Source: Thermoplasmata archaeon
GTDB taxonomy: Archaea > Thermoplasmatota > Thermoplasmata > Thermoplasmatales > Thermoplasmataceae
Direction: 5' to 3'
Length of the DNA stretch: 8,323 nucleotides
Assembly (NCBI GenBank): GCA_021806345.1
Contig: JAJZXP010000463.1
Location: forward strand, 1-8,323
Below the pieces are notes generated by a model, which did not search any database, had not been told where the DNA came from, and was given only the letters and a program-made list of their open reading frames with translations. This document shows, piece by piece, positions 5,627 to 8,323 of the stretch. The stretch's first letter is position 1, and every line of letters begins with the position of its first letter. A program made the translations under genes and the position numbers.

Positions 5627-6949
5627 ATGGCTGAAAGTATCAATAGTGATCTAAAGAAGAATGAATTCACCGGGACTTGGGGTACGTCAGTAGCCTCATT
5701 TGTGAGTGTGTTTTTCCATAACTATAATAATATTGCTGCAGCACTTGTGTCAGCAGTGATATGGCCAACAGTATTCTTCCCATCTGTAGCCCCTGACCTA
5801 GGTATCCTTCTTGGAATTAGTACCTATGTTGTAGGCTATCTTGCAGGAGTCCTTGGAGCTTTCCTGTTTGGTCAATATGGAGATACTAGCGGAAGACGAA
5901 ATGTTGGTGTGGTAGCATTAGGTACTACAGCAGTAGGTGCTTTAGGTATAGCTTTTACACCAGGTTTTTCTGCTATAGGGGTTTCCGCCGACATATTACT
6001 TATTATATTCAGGTTTGTAGCTGGTATGGGAATTGGTACAATGGTTGGAGATGGGGCATGGGTAGTTGAAAGTGCCGCAAAATCCAAGAGACGTGGTCTC
6101 TGGGGGTCCACATTTGGAATAGGGCAGTCTGCCAGTGTTACAGCACCAGCCTTGATACTTTACTTCCTTTTGACAAAATACCCTCATGCCTATGTTTTTA
6201 GCGAGGGGTGGAGGATTTTGTTCTATATAGGGGCAGCGGGTCTCATTGCTTCCATTATAATAAGATACTTTATAACTGATACTAGGGTATTTGATACACT
6301 TAAAAGTGAAGGTAAGACAGAGAGAATACCAGCCCTAAAGGTCTTTAAGCCATTCTGGAAACAGATTGTGGTCCTAATGGTTGTTCAGGCTGCTTCTGCC
6401 GGGGCGATTTTTGAGCTTGCTTCATTTACCCCGGGATTTCTTGCAAGTGAGGGTCTGGTACCCATAGATGCCTTTTTGGCATTAGGAATTGCTGCAATTG
6501 TAGGTATTTTTATTAAAATTGGAGCGGGATATCTTGCTGACAAGAAAGGTAGAAGAACTGCAATGGGTGTGGGAATGGTGGCCATTATCATCTGGGCAAT
6601 ACCATATCTCTACTTCCTTTCATTGAAACCCTCTCTAGGACTTTTGATATCGGATGAGATAGTAATGTATGGATTGGCCAGTATACAGATTGCCGTTGTT
6701 GCATCTCTATTTTCTGAACAGTTTGCATCAAGATTCAGGTACTCTGGAGTTACGATAAGTTATAACTTTGGACAGCTGTTAGCTGGTTTAGTAACTGCTG
6801 TAATTGCGGCTGCATTCTTATCGGCTTTCCATGGACCTACACATGCCTGGCCATACATAGGGGCTCTTATGTTAGTACTTAATGCTATTGCATTTATTTC
6901 TCTGTTCTTCATAAAGGAAACTTATAAGCATGATATTATTCCCAACTAA
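5627..6949 (+). CDS. Major facilitator transporter, metabolite:H+ symporter (MHS) type
   Basis: A 440-residue, probably 12-helix inner-membrane carrier. The loop between helices 2 and 3 has GQYGDTSGRR (82-91), the major facilitator motif A, and its half-repeat GYLADKKGRR (301-310) marks the second six-helix bundle. MHS-type features are FFPSVAP with the long open stretch LGISTYVVGYLAGVLG before motif A, LLIIFRFVAGMGIG, the central-loop start ITDTRVFDTLK (about 216-225), and SEQFASRFRYSGVTISYNFGQ (363-383), the equivalent of the family's E-x-FPTRVRYSG-x-S block. MHS carriers import organic acids such as alpha-ketoglutarate, citrate, shikimate or aromatic acids together with protons. Sitting between the decarboxylase-like pair and the FAH-family gene, it is the likely uptake system for the substrate of this cluster. 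It has its own TATA box and a strong ribosome site, and a U-rich end follows. Confidence 0.9.
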   Translation: MAESINSDLKKNEFTGTWGTSVASFVSVFFHNYNNIAAALVSAVIWPTVFFPSVAPDLGILLGISTYVVGYLAGVLGAFLFGQYGDTSGRRNVGVVALGTTAVGALGIAFTPGFSAIGVSADILLIIFRFVAGMGIGTMVGDGAWVVESAAKSKRRGLWGSTFGIGQSASVTAPALILYFLLTKYPHAYVFSEGWRILFYIGAAGLIASIIIRYFITDTRVFDTLKSEGKTERIPALKVFKPFWKQIVVLMVVQAASAGAIFELASFTPGFLASEGLVPIDAFLALGIAAIVGIFIKIGAGYLADKKGRRTAMGVGMVAIIIWAIPYLYFLSLKPSLGLLISDEIVMYGLASIQIAVVASLFSEQFASRFRYSGVTISYNFGQLLAGLVTAVIAAAFLSAFHGPTHAWPYIGALMLVLNAIAFISLFFIKETYKHDIIPN

Positions 6950-6971
6950 TTTTTTTTAATTTACTCTTTTT
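6950..6971 (+). terminator. U-tract terminator after the MHS transporter
   Basis: A run of eight T starts directly after the stop codon (6950-6957), with a second run of five T at 6967-6971. There is no stem before them. Archaeal RNA polymerase stops at such T-tracts without a hairpin, so this probably ends the transporter transcript before the separately promoted FAH-family gene. Confidence 0.55.
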
Positions 6972-6989
6972 AACATTATTTTACATTAA

Positions 6990-6997
6990 TTTTATTT
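6990..6997 (+). promoter_or_regulatory. Candidate TATA box of the FAH-family gene
   Basis: TTTTATTT lies 24-31 bases before the ATG at 7021, with no ribosome binding site between them. This fits a leaderless transcript and favours the ATG over the TTG at 7006, which would leave too short a distance for initiation upstream of it. Confidence 0.45.
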
Positions 6998-7020
6998 GAC
7001 CTTCCTTGTTACTGAAGAAT

Positions 7021-7914
7021 ATGAAACTATTATCTTTTAGCAGGAATCAAAGAGCAAATGTAGGCATGTTAAACAATGGATTAATAATAGACCTTGCAGA
7101 GTCTTATTTTGCTAAGTACAAGGAATCTCCTCCAAATTATCTTTACAATCTGAGAGAATTCTTCGATAATCTACCAATTGCCAAAAATGTAGTACAGGAG
7201 ATAGCGAATGACAGTTCAAGTCAAGTGTTAATGCCAGAAAATTCAATTAAATTTTTACCTCCCCTGAAACCTAGGAAGATCTTCTGTGTTGCAGTAAATT
7301 ATAGCACCCATGCCCAAGAGGCAGGTGGATCCTCAGTGGAGGAACCCTATGTTTTCACAAAGTTCCCTGACAACATAGTAGCACCCAATGAAGAATTATT
7401 AATGCCAAAATGCACTACTCAGTTTGATCATGAGCTGGAACTGGCTCTTGTCATTGGAAGGAAAGGGAAATACATTTCGAGGGAGGAAGCGCTTGATTTC
7501 ATTGGAGGATACACCATATTCAATGATGTTAGTTATAGGGACCGAAGAATTCATTCTTCTAAAAGATATATTACCAATTGGTTACACGGTAAAAATCTAG
7601 ATCATTCGGCTCCTTTCGGACCTTATGTGGTTACAAGTGACGAGATCCCCGACCCACATAATCTTCAAATGACTTTTGAAGTGAATGGGGAAGTAAGACA
7701 AAAAGGTAATACCAGGGACATGATCCACAAAATTCCGGAACTGATTGAATACATATCTAATGGTATAACTTTGATGCCAGGAGATATTATATCTACAGGA
7801 ACTGTAACAGGTAGCGGATTGGGAACTGGAAAATTCTTAAAGGATGGAGATGTCCTGAAAGCCTCTATTGAAAAGTTAGGTACTTTGATAAATAAAGTTG
7901 TAGCAGAGAAATGA
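7021..7914 (+). CDS. Fumarylacetoacetate hydrolase-family enzyme, candidate fumarylpyruvate/acylpyruvate hydrolase
   Basis: A 297-residue protein of the long form of the FAH family: an N-terminal domain of about 75 residues (MKLLSFSRNQ..., MLNNGLIIDL) followed by the catalytic domain. Catalytic landmarks are KIFCVAVNYSTHAQEAG (86-102, with His97 and Glu100), the metal ligands Glu138 and Glu140 in DHELELALVIG, Asp169 in FNDVSYRD, Lys191 in HGKNLDHSAPFGP, and the TSTG-type glycine loop TGTVTGSG (259-266). All expected Mg2+/Mn2+ ligands are present. The ATG at 7021 is chosen because MKLLSF is the usual family start; the frame is open to a TTG at 7006. The family cleaves C-C bonds in acylpyruvates and relatives. 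With a gentisate-dioxygenase-like enzyme nearby, fumarylpyruvate (or maleylpyruvate) hydrolysis to pyruvate plus fumarate (or maleate) is the best guess. Sugar-acid hydrolases and ureidoglycolate lyase-like members are alternatives. Confidence 0.88.
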   Translation: MKLLSFSRNQRANVGMLNNGLIIDLAESYFAKYKESPPNYLYNLREFFDNLPIAKNVVQEIANDSSSQVLMPENSIKFLPPLKPRKIFCVAVNYSTHAQEAGGSSVEEPYVFTKFPDNIVAPNEELLMPKCTTQFDHELELALVIGRKGKYISREEALDFIGGYTIFNDVSYRDRRIHSSKRYITNWLHGKNLDHSAPFGPYVVTSDEIPDPHNLQMTFEVNGEVRQKGNTRDMIHKIPELIEYISNGITLMPGDIISTGTVTGSGLGTGKFLKDGDVLKASIEKLGTLINKVVAEK

Positions 7915-8087
7915 TCTTTTCAAGAATACAACATTCCTATCTTATTCAGATGGCTCTAATGTTTCAGAATTTTGGCCTTTACCTTGTAACATTTAAAATT
8001 TGAATAATATCGTAAGACTAATTTTAGATTACCTATTACAGATTTTTAATGAGAATAAAGTTTAGGTTATGTCACTTTCTTTAATAT

Positions 8088-8323
8088 TTAAGTTTCCAGA
8101 ATAAGGGGACCCTTTGAACCATCAAGATTCCATAGACTTGGGAAAAATGAGAATATTGCAGTGAAAACCAGCATCATAATGCCTGCTATCAAAAAGGTGT
8201 TTACAATACCATACAGTGTTATGATTAAGGCACCCACTGCTATGGAAACAGGGCCAAACGACGAAAGAAGCCCATCCAGGGCAAAGTACTTTCCCCGCAT
8301 TTCTTCAGGCACAATATTATGTG
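8088..8323 (-). CDS. MFS transporter, C-terminal end (cut by the window edge)
   Basis: Only the last 77 residues are in the window; the frame stays open to the right edge, so the gene continues beyond it and the GTG at 8310-8312 is not a real start. The visible part begins with HNIVPEEMRGKYFALDG, the loop between helices 10 and 11 seen in multidrug or siderophore exporter-like major facilitators, followed by two membrane helices (SFGPVSIAVGALIITLYG and NTFLIAGIMMLVFTAIF) and a short polar tail ending SKGPLILET. It differs in type from the MHS carrier at 5627-6949. It converges on the FAH-family gene over a 173-base gap that shows no gene. Whether it belongs to the catabolic cluster cannot be told; an unrelated efflux function is equally possible. 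Confidence 0.78.
   Translation of the reverse strand, partial: HNIVPEEMRGKYFALDGLLSSFGPVSIAVGALIITLYGIVNTFLIAGIMMLVFTAIFSFFPSLWNLDGSKGPLILET

Noticed and set aside
5872..6591. Three minus-strand open frames inside the MHS transporter gene
   Set aside because: Antisense shadows; their proline- and alanine-rich translations are the expected complement of a membrane-protein gene.
8088..8312. Treating the right-edge MFS segment as a small complete protein or a pseudogene remnant
   Set aside because: The frame remains open to the window edge and begins in the middle of a conserved MFS loop, so it is simply cut by the window.

Overview
The window reads as a catabolic island for aromatic acids from an AT-rich archaeon. 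The archaeal call rests on TATA-like boxes placed about 20-30 bases before start codons with no ribosome binding site (leaderless genes), Shine-Dalgarno sites of the GGTGG/GGAGG type where a leader exists, U-tract ends after genes, and heavy use of AGA/AGG and ATA codons. The protein set and style would suit an acidophilic lineage such as Thermoplasmatales or Sulfolobales, but the sequence alone does not decide between them.

Layout. On the minus strand, from right to left, lie an ACMSD-like amidohydrolase (2352-3356), a 341-base gap, a gentisate 1,2-dioxygenase-like bicupin protein (961-2010) and an alpha/beta hydrolase (98-868). The last two probably form a transcript, with a strong inverted repeat between them. 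On the plus strand, starting from an 81-base divergent promoter region, lie two tandem paralogues of the 4,5-dihydroxyphthalate decarboxylase family (3438-4481, 4533-5537), an MHS-type major facilitator transporter (5627-6949) and a fumarylacetoacetate-hydrolase-family enzyme (7021-7914). A second, unrelated-looking MFS transporter enters from the right edge on the minus strand (8088-8323, C-terminal end only).

How the genes may work together (inference). The MHS transporter would import an organic or aromatic acid. The decarboxylase-like proteins and the ACMSD-like enzyme would remove carboxyl groups or process ring-cleavage products. The bicupin dioxygenase would open a hydroxylated ring such as gentisate or a salicylate. 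The FAH-family enzyme would hydrolyse the acylpyruvate product to pyruvate plus a C4 acid, and the alpha/beta hydrolase would act on an ester, lactone or C-C bond in the same route. No ring hydroxylase, CoA ligase, maleylpyruvate isomerase or regulator gene is visible, so the starting substrate and the upper pathway remain open. The pairing of dihydroxyphthalate-decarboxylase-type proteins with a gentisate-type rather than a protocatechuate-type dioxygenase is the most intriguing aspect.

No RNA genes, CRISPR arrays, insertion sequences or attachment sites were recognised.
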